Positions 62,344 to 64,000 of a stretch of 64,000 bases of DNA are shown here, in pieces. The notes under the pieces were generated by a model. That model had not been told where the DNA came from, did no database searches, and saw only the letters and a list, made by a program, of their open reading frames with translations. The stretch comes from Cephalotus follicularis (lineage: Eukaryota; Streptophyta; Magnoliopsida; Oxalidales; Cephalotaceae): assembly GCA_001972305.1 (NCBI GenBank), contig BDDD01002862.1, positions 121,325 through 185,324 on the forward strand, given 5' to 3'. The translations under genes and the position numbers were made by a program. Positions within the stretch are counted from its first letter, which is position 1. Every line of letters begins with the position of its first letter.

Positions 62344-62495
62344 GCTAGGTCGATACGGAGTGCGACGGTGATGACAAGACGTATGAGTAGTCATGCTAGG
62401 TCTATACGAAGTACGGCATCAACGACAAGACGTATGAGTAGTCATGCTAGGTCTATACGAAGTGTGTTTGTTGTGACAAACCGTATGAGTAGACT
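62344..62495. repeat. 51-bp tandem repeat in LTR I
   Basis: About three copies of a 50-51-bp unit with GACAAGACGTATGAGTAG (starting 62373, 62424, 62474) and CTAGGTCTATACGAAGT. The first and last units are more diverged. Confidence 0.88.
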
Positions 62496-62880
62496 CTGTT
62501 GATTGAGTTAAGCACCACTTATTCACCAACTTTCAGCTTCACTGACAAGATGTTTGTGGATTTTAATCAGACAGACAAAGTGTGTGTGAAGGCAGAAATA
62601 TTGAAGAGAAAATCAAATATTTAAGGATTTTTATTGATGGAATTGAAACAATAACAATCTAGGCTTGTTCTTCCCTAAAACTTTGAAGAGTTTAGCTACT
62701 AAACATTGTAAAACAAACTAGAATTGATAAAGAAGAAAATAGGGTTTCTACCAGCCTCTCCTCTCAATTTGGCCGGCCTTGCATTGTTTTTATACTACAT
62801 AATTGATCAAAAACGAAAATAAATCAATCCTGGTTACAAAATCTGGCAAAAAATCTAACTTTCTATTTCTGCTGGAGAAG

Positions 62881-63182
62881 AAGACGTCGACGCCTTTGGT
62901 TGAAGGTTGACGTGTTTCGTAAAAAATTGCGTTTTGCTAAGATGCGCGTAATGAACATCGATCCTTTTGATGAAAGACGTCGATGTGTTTTGATCCAAAA
63001 TTCACAGGTCGAATTTGCACAAAGACATCGATGCGTTTAGTGAAAGACATCGATGTCTTTCTCATAGCATTTGAATGTAGGCTGCAATCCCTGAAAGGAC
63101 ATCGATCCACACCAAAAGACGTCGATGTATTTACTATAAACCCATAAAAGACATCGATCCTTATGAAAGACATCGGTGCTTT
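62881..63182. repeat. TCGA-palindrome array in LTR I
   Basis: About nine units of the AAAGACATCGATGTCTTT type. 63042-63061 is a perfect 20-bp palindrome, GAAAGACATCGATGTCTTTC, and its neighbour is centred 22 bp away at 63029. The arm words are the same as in the unrelated solo LTR S1. Confidence 0.88.
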
Positions 63183-63860
63183 TCACTCTGTTTCTGTAGA
63201 ATCTGTCAATTCTTCAATTTTTTCTCTTTCAAGCTCCAATTTGCACAACTTTGGGTAGTGTTCATGCACTTTGGCCCTTTTGCTCTTGTACCTGAAAATC
63301 AATATAACACAACCAAAGTAGTCTATTCCAAGCATAAAAATATCACCAATAAATCATTAAAAACAACTCATTTTTATGCTAAACAAATACCCTCGTACTT
63401 AAACATTGCTTGTCCTCAAGCAAACAAAATAGAAAGCTAAAACAAAACATAAAAACAAAAACAAAGCAGAAACTAAAAACAAACAAAAAAAAAACAAAAA
63501 CCTAACTCACTTTCATAGGAATCACGATTGCATTTAGCTTATGCAACAAGCTGTTAAACCCCTAGGTGGCCCTAGTGGACGAGTTTTGTCTCGTGAGTGT
63601 TTTCCAAGCGAATAAACACACAAAATTCAGTTTATCAAAACCTTGAAAACAAGTAAAATGTATCTATACTCAAAATTTCATAGAACACCCCCATACTTGA
63701 ATTTTATTACCTCGTTTCAAGTTCTAGAATCAAAACACATCTCAATTACGGAACTTTTAGCACATTTTTCTATTATTTTATCATTAATGACCAATCCAGA
63801 TATGCATTCGTAACAAAATAAAATCATACTTCGGAGTTAGACAAAAGGACTTTAGCACTC

Positions 63861-63896
63861 ACATATATGCATATATATATATATATATATATATAT
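63861..63896. repeat. (AT)n microsatellite
   Basis: About 14 AT repeats after an ACATATATGC start, next to a T-rich run. Confidence 0.9.
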
Positions 63897-64000
63897 TTCT
63901 TTTTTTCTTTTTTTTTTCATTGAACATATTCTTCCACTCTTTTTCATCTGAAATGTCATGGATGAAGCAAACACCAGACACTCAAAGTACTAAGTAGCTT

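Larger units (their letters stand above)
61957..64000 (-). repeat. 5' LTR of gypsy I (runs off the window)
   Basis: The LTR starts (plus strand) with TGTTCATTT beside the tRNA-Asp site and continues to or beyond the window end. No CA/TG outer edge or target duplication was found, so its length (at least 2.0 kb if still LTR at 64000) is open. It includes a 51-bp tandem repeat and a palindrome array. Confidence 0.7.

Overview
This window is a transposon-dense stretch of nuclear DNA from a flowering plant, probably a eudicot. It holds one intact host gene in about 64 kb. The evidence is a nine-exon gene with GT-AG introns that encodes a plant-type P-loop protein, primer-binding sites matching initiator tRNA-Met and tRNA-Asp, and Ty1/copia and Ty3/gypsy polyproteins of the lineages common in plants. 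I cannot name the species.

Layout. 1-12429: a minus-strand Ty3/gypsy chromovirus (Tekay/Del type) with 2.8-kb LTRs. Its 5' LTR is split by a 2.4-kb solo LTR (7278-9652) with a perfect 5-bp target-site duplication. 12430-14389: AT-rich upstream flank. 14390-19130: an intact gene for a predicted 521-residue protein of the calmodulin-dependent NAD kinase (NADKc/At1g04280) family. 19131-20330: downstream flank. About 20330-40055: a 'Russian doll' of elements. A truncated minus-strand copia (C) has its LTR split by a plus-strand Tnt1-like copia (A, 20553-36575). A is split within its gag by a second plus-strand copia (B, 21937-31482). Near its 3' end A also holds a 1.1-kb insert (D, 34660-35753) flanked by an unusual 68-bp identical duplication. 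40056-43072: decayed repeats and a three-copy tandem array of about 380-bp units. 43073-48660: a decayed gypsy LTR (E) containing a 1.4-kb solo LTR (45305-46695), then eroded internal DNA. 48661-52043: a decayed LTR (G) split by a 2.45-kb solo copia LTR (48893-51341). 52044-60690: a minus-strand gypsy chromovirus (H), broken by a minus-strand copia (F). 60690-64000: the gag, tRNA-Asp primer site and 5' LTR of a minus-strand Athila-type gypsy element (I). All polyproteins seen are broken by stops, frameshifts or truncation. No autonomous element is intact.

The most striking signal is one that ordinary annotation would miss. Short GC-rich palindromes with a TCGA centre occur in the LTRs (probably U3) of at least five unrelated element families, both copia and gypsy. 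They come in pairs or arrays with a centre-to-centre spacing of about 18-25 bp, most often 20-22 bp, or two turns of the helix. The arm sequences differ between families (AAGCGTCGACGCTT, AAAGACATCGATGTCTTT, CCAGTCGACTGG), but the palindromic form and the spacing recur. This looks like a convergent or exchanged cis-regulatory module of LTR retrotransposons in this genome.
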